Shown here: positions 8,749-16,996 of the stretch, piece by piece
Layout of the letters: each line of letters begins with the position of its first letter
How positions within the stretch are numbered: position 1 is the stretch's first letter
Assembly: GCA_902513935.1 (NCBI GenBank)
Contig: CABXOR010000010.1
Coordinates: forward strand, 1-41,160
DNA from: an uncultured SAR324 cluster bacterium
GTDB lineage: Bacteria > SAR324 > NAC60-12
Length of the DNA: 41,160 nucleotides
Direction: 5' to 3'
The notes under the pieces: generated by a model
Databases searched by the model: none
Seen by the model: only the letters and a program-made list of their open reading frames with translations
Told to the model about the DNA's origin: nothing
Translations under genes and position numbers: made by a program

Positions 8749-9795
8749 TCAACCGTATTGGTGTTTGTAGTAATCTCGATATGTTCCGGTAGTAATGTTA
8801 CTGACCCAGTCCTGATGGTCAAAATACCAGCGGATGGTTTTGGTCAGTCCTTCCTCAAAAGTGTGACGCGGAGTCCAATTTAAAGTGTTTTTAATTTTTC
8901 CTGCATCTATTGCATAACGCTGGTCGTGTCCGGGACGGTCCTTAACAAATGTGATTAGATTCTCATATGAATCAACTCCGCTTCGATTAAGCTTTTTGTC
9001 CAGTTCACGGCACAAATAGCGGACAATATCGATATTTCTCCATTCATTGCAACCGCCTATATTGTATGTTTCTCCGGTATCTCCCTCATGAAAAACACAG
9101 TCCAAAGCCTCACAGTGGTCTTCAACAAACAACCAGTCCCGAATATTTTCCCCATCTCCATAAACAGGTATGGGAAGGTTCTGAGCACAATTATTTATGA
9201 GCAACGGTAACAGTTTTTCGGGAAATTGATAAGGGCCGTAGTTATTGGAACAATTGGTTGTGGCCACATTCATTCCATAAGTGTGATGCCAGGCTCTTAC
9301 AAGGTGGTCACTTGCTGCTTTTGAAGAAGAATAGGGAGAGTTTGGGGCATATGGAGTGGATTCCAAAAACTTTCCGGTGGAACCAAGCGAACCGTATACT
9401 TCATCAGTGCTTACATGAAGAATTCGATGTTTACTCAGATCATCACCCCAAAATTCACGTGCCGCTTCTAAAAGGTTGAAGGTACCTGTTACATTGGTTT
9501 CAATAAAGTCAGCAGGACCGTGAATACTTCTGTCCACGTGAGATTCTGCAGCTAAATGAATTACTGCTTCAATATTATGTTCAGAAAAAGCTTTTGAAAT
9601 TTCCAGAACATTTCGCAAATCACCGTAGAAAAAGCGGTAGTTTGGAAGGTCTTTTACGTCTTCCAGGTTGGCCAAATTGCCTGCATAAGTGAGGGCATCA
9701 AAATTGACTACCAAATCATCAGGGTAATGACGCAGCCAGTGCAAAATCAAATTTGCTCCAATGAAGCCCGCACCCCCGGTGATCATCAAGTTCAT
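8749..9795 (-). CDS. rfbB: dTDP-glucose 4,6-dehydratase
   Basis: Converts dTDP-glucose to dTDP-4-keto-6-deoxyglucose, the second step of dTDP-rhamnose and related deoxysugar synthesis, in the cytoplasm. At 348 residues it has the usual length. The NAD-binding motif TGGAGFIG is at 6-13, the catalytic T-D-E triad at 130-132 (HVSTDEVYG) and Y155-x-x-x-K159 (YSSSK); the family element NNYGPYQFPEKL follows. ATG 9795 is 7 bases after the small exported-protein gene. No rfbA, rfbC or rfbD is in the window, so the remaining rhamnose genes must lie elsewhere or the product is another deoxysugar. Confidence 0.93.
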   Translation of the reverse strand: MNLMITGGAGFIGANLILHWLRHYPDDLVVNFDALTYAGNLANLEDVKDLPNYRFFYGDLRNVLEISKAFSEHNIEAVIHLAAESHVDRSIHGPADFIETNVTGTFNLLEAAREFWGDDLSKHRILHVSTDEVYGSLGSTGKFLESTPYAPNSPYSSSKAASDHLVRAWHHTYGMNVATTNCSNNYGPYQFPEKLLPLLINNCAQNLPIPVYGDGENIRDWLFVEDHCEALDCVFHEGDTGETYNIGGCNEWRNIDIVRYLCRELDKKLNRSGVDSYENLITFVKDRPGHDQRYAIDAGKIKNTLNWTPRHTFEEGLTKTIRWYFDHQDWVSNITTGTYRDYYKHQYG

Positions 9796-9802
9796 GTGTG
9801 GT

Positions 9803-10237
9803 TCAGAAAGATGCGGTAAACAAATCTAAACGCCATTCAGGGTAAACTGTTTCTGCATTGAATTCTGGTTGAGGCAATAATTTTGTAGGTCGCAAGGTTA
9901 GCAAATGTGAATTTGTCTCTAAGTGCAGCAGACCCTTTGGATTACCATCACTCATGAAAACGCCACCGTCTGAACGGGCCTCAAAAATTCCTACTCCCAT
10001 TCCTGCAAACATGCCTAAGGCCATACCTTTTATAACATATTGTGGGAACAATTTATCCTCTTTATCTTCGTCCTGCAAAGCCCAGATAGCGAGCCCAGAA
10101 ACACCGCCGATTGCAGCGCCCCAGAGGCTATTATTAAAGACAATTTGCAGGGTTTCCGCACGTGCACTTGTGATACCGCCAAATAATAAGCTGCCTGCAA
10201 GTGCACTAATGCTTACAGTTCGTTTTAGCCAATTCAT
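9803..10237 (-). CDS. Small exported protein of unknown function
   Basis: A 144-residue protein with a clear signal peptide (basic MNWLKR, hydrophobic core, cleavage probably after A-R-A near residue 27). The mature part has two glycine-rich hydrophobic stretches (WGAAIGGVSGLAIWAL and KGMALGMFAGMGVGIFEA), the look of a glycine-zipper membrane hairpin, then a polar C-terminus without further features. ATG 10237 has AGAGG 7 bases upstream. It begins the transcript with rfbB and the GT61 gene, but its own role is unknown. A perfect palindrome lies about 65 bases upstream of its start. Confidence 0.75.
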   Translation of the reverse strand: MNWLKRTVSISALAGSLLFGGITSARAETLQIVFNNSLWGAAIGGVSGLAIWALQDEDKEDKLFPQYVIKGMALGMFAGMGVGIFEARSDGGVFMSDGNPKGLLHLETNSHLLTLRPTKLLPQPEFNAETVYPEWRLDLFTASF

Positions 10238-10301
10238 TCAAACCTCTATGTTATGGCAAAAGTGTCAATTAAAGTAACAGAGTAAATCTCAGCAACTTCT
10301 G

Positions 10302-10317
10302 GTTATAAAGTTATAAC
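10302..10317. promoter_or_regulatory. Palindrome GTTATAA-AG-TTATAAC, possible operator
   Basis: A perfect 7-bp inverted repeat with a 2-bp spacer lies about 65 bases upstream of the exported-protein/rfbB/GT61 operon, in the otherwise featureless gap 10238-10476. Its length and place suit a dimeric repressor site, but in such AT-rich DNA chance is possible. I see no other sequence signal in this gap. Confidence 0.3.
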
Positions 10318-10476
10318 AAAGACAAAATATACAAGGGTTAGGCCATTTTATCTCTAAATTCAAACTTTCTTTGATGATTTTTCAAAACTGAAGCGTAAAA
10401 ACATTAACCTCTTTTCAAGTGCTTGAACTAAAAAAAGGCTTAAATTATTGAGAGGAACTATTTCTAAAATTGAGGA

Positions 10477-10569
10477 TTAAAATGATACATCAATGATTTT
10501 CAAAATTAGAGAAAATACCAAAATAATTCCACCAACAATTACAAGGTGCATCATAAAATCATTTTTCAT
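10477..10569 (-). CDS. Possible 30-residue membrane peptide
   Basis: An ATG at 10569 opens a 30-codon frame ending at TAA 10477. The product starts MKNDFMMH and continues with one hydrophobic helix (LVIVGGIILVFSLILKII) and a short tail. It lies 30 bases after the stop of the DUF3015-like gene at 10600, on the same strand, so it could be co-transcribed. The binding site is weak (only an A-rich stretch with AAAAG). The single clean transmembrane helix with flanking charges argues for a real small protein, but frames this short also arise by chance. Confidence 0.4.
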   Translation of the reverse strand: MKNDFMMHLVIVGGIILVFSLILKIIDVSF

Positions 10570-10599
10570 ATCTTTTAGCTTTTTGAGTTAAATTTTTTT

Positions 10600-11049
10600 T
10601 TATCCAGAACAAGAGAGTGACGGATTTTGCGTTAAAAGAGTTTCAAGTTTCAGTAAAAATATGCTGCGGGAATCTGTATTTTTAAAGAGTGAAAAATAGT
10701 GATGCCGGAGTACAACAGCAAACTGTGCTTGTCTTTCTTTGGCACAACCCATCATTTGTGCCAGTGCGATCAGATTCTCACCTTTCCCTTGAGATGCCTC
10801 TTCACTTAAAAATATCCACTCAGTTTCCAGAAATTGAATCCTTTGATGCTTGGCGTAATCCCAATCTTTACAACCAGATGTACCATGTGTACTTGCACCG
10901 GTAAAAGTTGGAGACAGTGTAATGTCGAGAGAAAAACCTCCCGGATCATTAGTAGCAAATCCCATGGGTCCACCTTTGTGGCAGGGCCATAGGGTTCCAC
11001 TGCAAAGTGATATTCCAATTGCTAAAAGCAGAACTATTTTCCAGCGCAT
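10600..11049 (-). CDS. Exported DUF3015-like protein, copy 2
   Basis: A 149-residue protein with a signal peptide (MRWKIVLLLAIGISLCSG) and conserved cysteines. The body carries the pattern I associate with DUF3015: G-T-S-G-C-K (about residue 56), a stretch of aromatic and charged residues, then G-K-G-E-N-L-I-A-L-A-x-M-M-G-C. ATG 11049 has AAGGA 8 bases upstream. It is a tandem paralog of the gene at 11064, 14 bases away, sharing the N-terminal G-G/E-x-M-G-x-x-x-N-D-P motif, the S-T-x-G-T-x-G-C-K core and the paired cysteines. The family is periplasmic and of unknown function. Confidence 0.75.
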   Translation of the reverse strand: MRWKIVLLLAIGISLCSGTLWPCHKGGPMGFATNDPGGFSLDITLSPTFTGASTHGTSGCKDWDYAKHQRIQFLETEWIFLSEEASQGKGENLIALAQMMGCAKERQAQFAVVLRHHYFSLFKNTDSRSIFLLKLETLLTQNPSLSCSG

Positions 11050-11063
11050 TATTTTTTCCTTAT

Positions 11064-11576
11064 TTAAGACAGACTGCAGTTGTTCCGCAATTGCCGATTA
11101 GCCGCAATCCATTTCCTGAGTTCAGCTAAGAACTCCGGATTCTGTTTTGCTGTTTCAAAAATTTGAACTGTTTGCTGACGATGTTCCCATAACATATTTG
11201 AAAACTCTTCTGCAGACGATTGCGGACAAGTCATCAGTTTTGCCAAAGCCTCCAGATGAGGACCATGTCCTTGTACTATTTCCACCAGCAATTGTGTGTG
11301 GGACTGCTGAAGGAATTGCATCCGTGACTGCTCTATGAATTGTGAAAAATTCCAATTTTTACATCCTAGTGTTCCGGATGTGCTAGCACTTGAATAAACT
11401 GGAGAGTAAGTTATATCAACCAATGACTGGATTGGATCATTAGAGGAAACACCCATGAATCCTTCTCCACGACAGGCTGCATGAAGTTGAGTATTCACAC
11501 AGAATAACAATATAAACGCAAAGGCCAATACTCCAGCAGGAAGATATTTGATATGGTGAGAAACAAGTCCAAACAT
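11064..11576 (-). CDS. Exported DUF3015-like protein, copy 1
   Basis: A 170-residue paralog of the neighbouring downstream gene. It has a longer N-terminal hydrophobic segment ending in L-H-A-A, probably a cleaved signal peptide, then F-M-G-V-S-S-N-D-P, the core S-T-S-G-T-L-G-C-K-N-W, and G-H-G-P-H-L-E-A-L-A-K-L-M-T-C. Four cysteines in the mature part are placed as in the paralog, so two disulfides are likely. No good binding site precedes ATG 11576. The tandem arrangement points to duplication. The function is unknown for the family. Confidence 0.72.
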   Translation of the reverse strand: MFGLVSHHIKYLPAGVLAFAFILLFCVNTQLHAACRGEGFMGVSSNDPIQSLVDITYSPVYSSASTSGTLGCKNWNFSQFIEQSRMQFLQQSHTQLLVEIVQGHGPHLEALAKLMTCPQSSAEEFSNMLWEHRQQTVQIFETAKQNPEFLAELRKWIAANRQLRNNCSLS

Positions 11577-11633
11577 GAAACTTTTGAATCTAAAACAGGA
11601 GACAGTAGTCGTGCTCTCCGTGTTGCAATATTT

Positions 11634-11921
11634 TCAGCCGCGGACTTTTTCGGCTTTACGGATTACCTGGGATTTCATGGAATCAACCCCTTTGGAAAGG
11701 GCTTTGTAAAGATTTTCATGATCGGCTTTGCTGGAAAGTAGCTTGCTCCTGTAACTGCAATTGATGCCCACATGATAAGATTTGTCTGCAACTTTGTTCA
11801 GTTTAACGTGAAAAGGATATTTATCGTCAGTAATTTTTATCAATTCTTCAAAAGCCTGATGTACGTGCTCGGAAACAGCTTTTGAGTTTCGAATGTTTTT
11901 AAATGAAAGATGAATAGGCAT
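11634..11921 (-). CDS. Short HPF/RaiA-like ribosome-associated protein
   Basis: A 95-residue protein with the layout of the ribosome hibernation factor family: an N-terminal strand (MPIHLSFKNIRNSKAV), a helix of H-V-x-x-A-F-E-E-L, strands with alternating charges (YHVGINCSYRSKLLSS) and a final helix A-D-x-E-N-L-Y-K-A-L-x-x-G-V-D-x-M-x-x-Q. In known members this domain sits in the small-subunit decoding channel and stops translation in stationary phase or stress. Only the N-terminal domain is present (short type). It is an orphan, not next to rpoN or pts genes where hpf often lies. ATG 11921 follows AGAGGGGGA, a strong binding site. Confidence 0.7.
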   Translation of the reverse strand: MPIHLSFKNIRNSKAVSEHVHQAFEELIKITDDKYPFHVKLNKVADKSYHVGINCSYRSKLLSSKADHENLYKALSKGVDSMKSQVIRKAEKVRG

Positions 11922-12022
11922 TTCCCCCTCTGATTTTCAAATAATTTGAAAAATAATGTAGTAAAATAAGTTTACTGCAATTGAGTGAAATTTTTTAAAT
12001 TAGAACTACAAAAAGTTACGGA

Positions 12023-12223
12023 TCATTTAGTGGGCGGAGCGTCTCCAGGATTTGCAATGGTAAGTTCTGTTGAAGACTTGGCAGCGACTCCCACCGGCAA
12101 TCCTGTCAAAGTTTTTAAATTTGAAATCTCCTCATTACCTCCCGGGACAAAATAATAATAACCCGGCAGCACAACAACAAAATAAGATAAAATACCAACA
12201 AAGACAATTATTGCAATTCTCAT
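12023..12223 (-). CDS. Small single-pass membrane or exported protein
   Basis: A 66-residue protein with one N-terminal hydrophobic helix (IAIIVFVGILSYFVVVLPGYYYF, residues about 3-25) and a short polar, proline-ended tail. GAAGGGA lies 8 bases upstream of ATG 12223, a good binding site, which is the main reason to believe it. I do not recognise a family. It is divergent from the Spy-like gene at 12539. Confidence 0.55.
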   Translation of the reverse strand: MRIAIIVFVGILSYFVVVLPGYYYFVPGGNEEISNLKTLTGLPVGVAAKSSTELTIANPGDAPPTK

Positions 12224-12538
12224 AGATTCCCTTCATTAAAAAAATTGTTTAATACCAGATTCTAAAAAAAGGAGATAACACAGTTTAACAATCTCAAGTG
12301 CTTTGGTCAATTATACAATTAAATTAATGATGAAATATGGGTCTAAAATTCAAGATACAACAAATACTTTTTGTCATACCTCAAAAAAACTATTTTCAGA
12401 AAAACCATCAACCACTAATACTGATACAAACTGATACACCCTGTTACTACCGGGAAAAGCTTTTCAAAAAAACTATCTGTAAAATTGGGAATCACTTAAA
12501 TTCACCAGCATTTAAAACTTCAGACTGAAAGAATTATT
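12224..12538. other. Divergent intergenic region with short repeats
   Basis: This 315-base gap separates two divergent genes and should hold both promoters. I see no convincing gene: a 63-codon frame at 12337 lacks a binding site and protein-like composition. Besides the direct repeat listed separately it contains a perfect 12-bp palindrome GAAAAGCTTTTC at 12454-12465. Confidence 0.4.
12420..12438. promoter_or_regulatory. Direct repeat ACTGATACA, 10-bp period
   Basis: ACTGATACA occurs at 12420-12428 and again at 12430-12438. A 10-bp period places both copies on the same face of the helix, as expected for tandem response-regulator binding. The repeats lie about 100 bases upstream of the Spy-like gene. 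Which regulator would bind is not known. Confidence 0.3.
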
Positions 12539-13024
12539 ATGAATAATCGTAAATACAGATCAAGGTATTGTTTGAGAAAAATAATTTTGGGTTTGTTGAT
12601 TGTTGTCACGATTCCATTGACAAATGCAGGATGCAGAAATAAAGAGATGAGCCCAAGACGTGCCACTGAGCTTGCGACAGATCGATTTGGGCTCAGCGAC
12701 GAACAATCACAAAAAATCTTGCCAATTGCAGAAGATTTGTTTGCAGAAAAAGACTCTCTGCAGGAAATTAGACAAACGATTAACGATGAAATATTTTATC
12801 AAATGAAAAGCGAGACCGCTGATGCAGAAAATTTTGAAGCTGTATTAACGGGAAGCTTTGAACAGTTAAGAGCCAAATTGCCAAAATTAGCCAATAGTTT
12901 TGCAAAATTCCATGCCACACTGACTCCGGAACAACGATCTGAAATAGTGGAGAAAATGGAAAAGCGTCGTAAACGTTCTGAAAAAGGCGGATGGGGTAGA
13001 CATCGAGGCGGTTTCTGGCATTGA
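12539..13024 (+). CDS. Spy/CpxP-like periplasmic protein
   Basis: A 161-residue protein with an N-terminal export signal (residues about 12-31, LRKIILGLLIVVTIPLTNAG) followed by Cys32; the residues before the cysteine are not a canonical lipobox, so lipidation is doubtful. The mature part is helical, with L-S-D-E-Q-S-Q-K-I-L-P-I near residue 58 and L-T-P-E-Q-R-S-E-I-V-E-K-M near 128, the two LTxxQ-type motifs of the Spy/CpxP/CnrX family of envelope chaperones and metal sensors. The tail is rich in Arg, Gly, Trp and His (GGWGRHRGGFWH) and could bind metal. The gene lies upstream of a CpxRA-like system, which is the regulator of such genes in enterobacteria. Confidence 0.65.
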   Translation: MNNRKYRSRYCLRKIILGLLIVVTIPLTNAGCRNKEMSPRRATELATDRFGLSDEQSQKILPIAEDLFAEKDSLQEIRQTINDEIFYQMKSETADAENFEAVLTGSFEQLRAKLPKLANSFAKFHATLTPEQRSEIVEKMEKRRKRSEKGGWGRHRGGFWH

Positions 13025-13111
13025 GCATTTAAACGTTAGGGCGGAATTACATGCCCGCCTTCTGATTACACGTCAAATTATATTTCTTTCACAATTCATT
13101 GAACAGCAAGC

Positions 13112-13735
13112 ATGAAAAAGATTTTCGTAATTATTACAACTGGTATTTTACTACTTCTGAATTCACCTTTAGTTTTTCCTGAGGAACCAATTTTTGCTCC
13201 GGAAGAGCATTGTCTAGCTTATAAAACAGTAAAAACTATGTTCTTTTTTGCCGATGTGGGTGTGATTGGCAAAAGCTGTGATGTCACAGCAGAAATGCAC
13301 TGGGAAGAATCCGGAGAAAAGGCTCAAGTTGAAGTAAGTGTTCCTGTGAAAACACTGGATTCAGGCAACCCATTACGTGACGGAGACATTCCGGAAATTC
13401 TCAAAACCGATCTCACTCCGAATATTCGTTTCGTTTCCGAATGGCTCGAAAAATCAGCTTGGGATAAAATGATGGAAGGTCAACTGCCGGAAGTTTCCGG
13501 GAATTTGGAAGTTGCAGGCGGAATATTTCCAGTAAAGTTTGCGTTGTCGTTTTCAAAACAAGCTGGATTTCTTTTGGTCGAGGGGCAACTAAAAACCACA
13601 TTTTCAGCTTTAAATGTGGATGTCCCGTTAGTTGCCGGAGGCCTTATAGCGGATCCACAAGATGAACTGGAATTGCAGTTGCATTTGCGTTTGGATAAAA
13701 TTGCCAGAGCTGAAAAAATAAAGAATAATAAATGA
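13112..13735 (+). CDS. YceI-like periplasmic protein
   Basis: A 207-residue protein with a signal peptide (MKKIFVIITTGILLLL, cleavage near residue 23). The mature part matches the YceI-like lipocalin fold: a beta-rich protein with the element SGNPLRDGDIPEILKTDLTPNIRF, the equivalent of the N-x-x-R-D-x-x-L segment in YceI. YceI proteins bind long-chain isoprenoids or amphiphiles in the periplasm, and the E. coli gene is induced by high pH and osmotic stress. It overlaps the next gene by 4 bases (ATGA), so the two are translationally coupled. Confidence 0.68.
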   Translation: MKKIFVIITTGILLLLNSPLVFPEEPIFAPEEHCLAYKTVKTMFFFADVGVIGKSCDVTAEMHWEESGEKAQVEVSVPVKTLDSGNPLRDGDIPEILKTDLTPNIRFVSEWLEKSAWDKMMEGQLPEVSGNLEVAGGIFPVKFALSFSKQAGFLLVEGQLKTTFSALNVDVPLVAGGLIADPQDELELQLHLRLDKIARAEKIKNNK

Positions 13736-14823
13736 AAAAAACCACTATTTTCATTGCATTGTGCATTGTTACCTTGGTGAGTATGTTTATGCCACTAACA
13801 AATTTTTCCGACAATGTTAAATATGATTCGAATAAAGTGCATCATGGAAAAAATAGTTTTAAAACCAAAAGAAGCGTAAGTATATTCCAGTGGTTGTCGA
13901 TGCGTTTCAAGGAAGGGCCAACTCCTTCTGTTGCTGAGAAAGAAATTGAATCTATTTTAGCAGAGGTGGAGTTATCACAAATCGATTTAAGGTCCACTTC
14001 GCCTGCAGTTGTACCTCGTGCAACGTGGATTGGACATGCTACTGTTTTAGTGCAATATCAAGGAATTAATTTTTTGACCGACCCACATTTGACTGATTAT
14101 GCGGCCCCGTTTGATTTTTGGGCAAAGCGTTTCACGCCTCCGGCCCTTACTTTTGCGGAAATGCCGGGAATTGATTTTGTTGTTATTTCGCACAACCATT
14201 ATGACCATTTGGATTCTCGCACCGTTGATATGTTTGGAGATTCCGTGACGTGGTTAGTTCCTTTGGGATTAAAAGCGTGGTTTTTGGAGCGCGGGATTGC
14301 AACTGAAAAAGTGATTGAGTTGGATTGGTGGGAGACGCACCAATTTTCAAAAAAAGGGAGCCTTACTGTAAAAATCACTTTTACTCCAAGCGTGCATTGG
14401 TCTAGGCGTACACCTTGGGACACCAACAAAAGTTTATGGGGATCTTGGGCAGTTCAAATTGGAAATTTTAAATCATGGTTTGCCGGAGACACAGCATACG
14501 ACGAAAAACTATTCAAGGAAATCGGAGACAAATTAGGCCCGTTTCAATTGGCAATGATTCCGATTGGTGCTTACGGCCCAAGATATTTCATGCTTAATCA
14601 GCATCTTGATCCGGCTCAAGCAGTTTTGGTTCATCAAGAAATTCGTTCGCAAAAATCAATTCCGATTCATTGGGGAACTTTTCAACTAACGCATGAACCA
14701 TTTTTAGAGCCTCCGGAATTATTGGCAGATGCCATGAAAAAAACCGGACTTCCGAACGATGAATTTAGAGCAATGAAAATTGGGGAGACGATACAAATAA
14801 AAATTAGGGTGGAAAAACGATAG
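13732..14823 (+). CDS. NAPE-PLD/UlaG-like metallo-beta-lactamase-fold hydrolase
   Basis: A 363-residue protein. The first 25 residues are hydrophobic (signal peptide or anchor), so the enzyme probably works in the periplasm. The fold motifs are clear: A-T-W-I-G-H-A-T near residue 100, the metal-binding H154-x-H156-x-D158-H159 (SHNHYDH), a later histidine in S-V-H-W-S-R-R, the bridging Asp in W-F-A-G-D-T-A-Y, and a final histidine in P-I-H-W-G-T. The blocks around S-x-H-W-S-R-R and F-A-G-D-T-x-Y-D are typical of the N-acyl-phosphatidylethanolamine phospholipase D branch, which hydrolyses N-acylated phospholipids. Substrate is not certain. It is coupled to the YceI-like gene. Confidence 0.78.
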   Translation: MKKTTIFIALCIVTLVSMFMPLTNFSDNVKYDSNKVHHGKNSFKTKRSVSIFQWLSMRFKEGPTPSVAEKEIESILAEVELSQIDLRSTSPAVVPRATWIGHATVLVQYQGINFLTDPHLTDYAAPFDFWAKRFTPPALTFAEMPGIDFVVISHNHYDHLDSRTVDMFGDSVTWLVPLGLKAWFLERGIATEKVIELDWWETHQFSKKGSLTVKITFTPSVHWSRRTPWDTNKSLWGSWAVQIGNFKSWFAGDTAYDEKLFKEIGDKLGPFQLAMIPIGAYGPRYFMLNQHLDPAQAVLVHQEIRSQKSIPIHWGTFQLTHEPFLEPPELLADAMKKTGLPNDEFRAMKIGETIQIKIRVEKR

Positions 14824-14917
14824 CGCATCCACCCAACCTTTTCTACAAAAAAGTAGGGGTTTAACAATTTGTTCATTCACAAAAAGTTTTTGCGAATCTT
14901 GTCAAACTTAAAACAAT

Positions 14918-15628
14918 ATGACTACAACCACTGCCGTTTTCGGAAAAATTCTGATCATCGATGATGACGAAAAACTAAATCGTCTTTTGACAGATTATCT
15001 TAGCAAAATGGGTTTTACTGTTATGACAGCAACCTTGCCGAGTGCAGGATTGGAAAAGCTGGAAGAAGAAACTCCGGATTTGGTTATTTTGGATGTGATG
15101 CTTCCGGAAATGGATGGTTTTGAAGTTTGCCGTACCATACGCCAATCTAGTAGCGTTCCGGTGGTAATGCTCACTGCCCGCGGCGAAGTGATGGATCGGG
15201 TTGTTGGTTTAGAAATTGGGGCTGATGATTATTTGCCAAAACCATTTGAACCGCGAGAACTGGTGGCACGAATTCAAGCTATTTTAAGACGGATACAGAC
15301 AAAATCTGAATCCGGAATAAAAACGATTGGTGCTTTGTGCATTGATTCCCATAAATACGAAGTCCGGGTTGATGACAAATTGGTGCATTTGACATTAAAT
15401 GAATTTGAGTGCCTTGTTTTGCTGGTAAAAAACAAGGGAAAAGTCCTCAATCGCGACCAAATTATTGAAGAATTACGAGGCATTGAATGGGATGCCTTCA
15501 ACCGCTCTGTTGACATTACCATGAGCCGCTTGCGTCAAAAACTTGGTGATGATCCAAAAAATCCTCGTTTTATCAAAACTATCTGGGGCACAGGATATTT
15601 GTTTATTGGAGGTGAAAATGAGGCTTGA
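14918..15628 (+). CDS. OmpR/CpxR-family response regulator
   Basis: A 236-residue DNA-binding response regulator. The receiver domain (10-125) has the acidic cluster D15-D17, phospho-acceptor D59 (LVILDVMLPEMDGFEV), T86 (MLTAR) and K108 (DDYLPKPF). The C-terminal winged helix runs from about 140 to 230 and includes LTLNEFECL and the recognition region RSVDITMSRLRQKLG. It resembles CpxR/RstA types. The histidine kinase starts inside its last codons, with GGAGGTG before that start, and RND efflux genes follow, so envelope stress or drug efflux is the likely output. The N-terminal extension before the first strand is only about ten residues. Confidence 0.9.
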   Translation: MTTTTAVFGKILIIDDDEKLNRLLTDYLSKMGFTVMTATLPSAGLEKLEEETPDLVILDVMLPEMDGFEVCRTIRQSSSVPVVMLTARGEVMDRVVGLEIGADDYLPKPFEPRELVARIQAILRRIQTKSESGIKTIGALCIDSHKYEVRVDDKLVHLTLNEFECLVLLVKNKGKVLNRDQIIEELRGIEWDAFNRSVDITMSRLRQKLGDDPKNPRFIKTIWGTGYLFIGGENEA

Positions 15629-16983
15629 ATGGCTTAAACGCCCCTTTAACTCCGTTTTTACTAAATTGATTTCAGTTATGCTGATTTCAGGAAGTTTACT
15701 GGTTGTCGTAATTTCTGCTATTAGTTGGCATGGTTTTCGAGAAAACAGGAGAATATTCTTTCAAAATAACCTTGCGCAATATGGTGCGTACCTTGTTAGA
15801 GATTTACAGGAAAATCTCAATTTAGAATATGCCCGTGAATTGTCACAGCGTTTGTTTCTGATAATTCGTTTTGAGGGCAAAAAAGATTCATGGCAAACGG
15901 CTTCTGGAATTCCCCCTTTGGATAAAGTAAATCTCCGAAAATTGGAAGAAATATCAAGAACTCCAGTGAATCCAAAATTTTCAGGTTTTGAAACTAAATT
16001 CAGTTTTGGACGCCATCAAAAACAAGGAATAGTTATCGTTGATACCGAAGCGGGCAGGTTTATTATTGCAGCATCAGACAGCTGGAGAGATCTGCGACAA
16101 GTTCTTCCCTGGATTTTAACTATTTTAGGACTCATAAGTCTGATTTTGTTAGGAACATGGCTAACGCTGCGCTGGATCTTGAAACCGATTAATTGGCTTT
16201 CTGAAGGAGTTGTTGCTTTGGGTAAGGGTAATTTAGAACATCGTCTCCCGGAAAAACGTGGCGATGAGCTAGGAGATTTATCTCTAGCTTTCAACAAAAT
16301 GTCAGAACGAATCAGGGAAATGTTGTCGGCACGAGAACAGCTTTTACTCGATGTAAGTCATGAACTTCGCTCGCCGTTGACACGGATGAAAGTTGCTTTA
16401 GAATTTATTCCGGAAGATGCTTCGCGTGAAAGTTTGCTCGATGATGTTCAGGAAATGGAGCAAATGGTGACCGAAATTTTGGAAACTGCCCGCTTAAAAA
16501 AGTGAATATGGTCAGTTGAATTTGAAAAAAACAGATTTGGTAAAGTTGATTCAGGATATTTGTATTACTTTTGAAGGACAAACTCCTGGGATTCGCTTTG
16601 AGAGTGCCCCGGAAACGTTTCAGACTTTAGCAGATACAGAACAAATCGAAACAGTATTGAAAAATCTACTAGCCAATGCACTCAAATATTCTCCAGCTGA
16701 AAATGCTCCAGTTGAAATTCGTTTGAAAAAGAGTGATACAGGAACGCTCATTGAAATTCAGGATCACGGCCCCGGTATTCAGGATGAGGAGTTTGATTTG
16801 ATTTTTGAACCATTTTATCGCACTGACAAGTCACGCAACAAGAAAACCGGCGGCTACGGGCTGGGTTTGAGTTTGTGCAAAACAATCATCGAAGCACACG
16901 GAGGTACAATCGATGTTCAGAGCAATACGGGAAAAGGGGCAATGTTTTCTTTGCATTTACCCAAATCTCCTTCAATTATTTGA
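15618..16983 (+). pseudogene. Sensor histidine kinase, frameshifted at an A6 run
   Basis: A CpxA-type membrane kinase split into two frames. Segment one (ATG 15618 to TGA 16505) has a transmembrane helix near residues 17-37, a periplasmic sensor region, a second helix near 175-195, a HAMP domain and the H-box with H248 (DVSHELRSPLTRM). Segment two (from about 16516 to 16983) holds the ATPase domain with N-box (LLANALKYSP), G1 (DHGPGIQ) and G2 (GGYGLGLSL). Deleting one A of the A6 run 16496-16501 joins them cleanly into a 454-residue kinase. ATG 15618, not an upstream start, has GGAGGTG and overlaps the regulator by 11 bases. All catalytic motifs are intact, so this is either a sequencing artefact, a recent lesion or a slippage site. 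Confidence 0.82.
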
Positions 16984-16996
16984 CTGAAACGAATAC

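Noticed and set aside
12337..12528. 63-codon plus-strand frame
   Set aside because: No ribosome binding site, no protein-like pattern, and it fills the promoter region of the Spy-like gene.
13040..13059. Terminator hairpin GGCGG/CCGCC after the Spy-like gene
   Set aside because: Five-base stem with a 10-base loop and no T-tract; possible but not convincing.
16495..16510. Programmed -1 frameshift at A-AAA-AAG joining the two kinase halves
   Set aside because: A -1 slip enters a frame that stops after a few codons; the second half is in the +1 frame.
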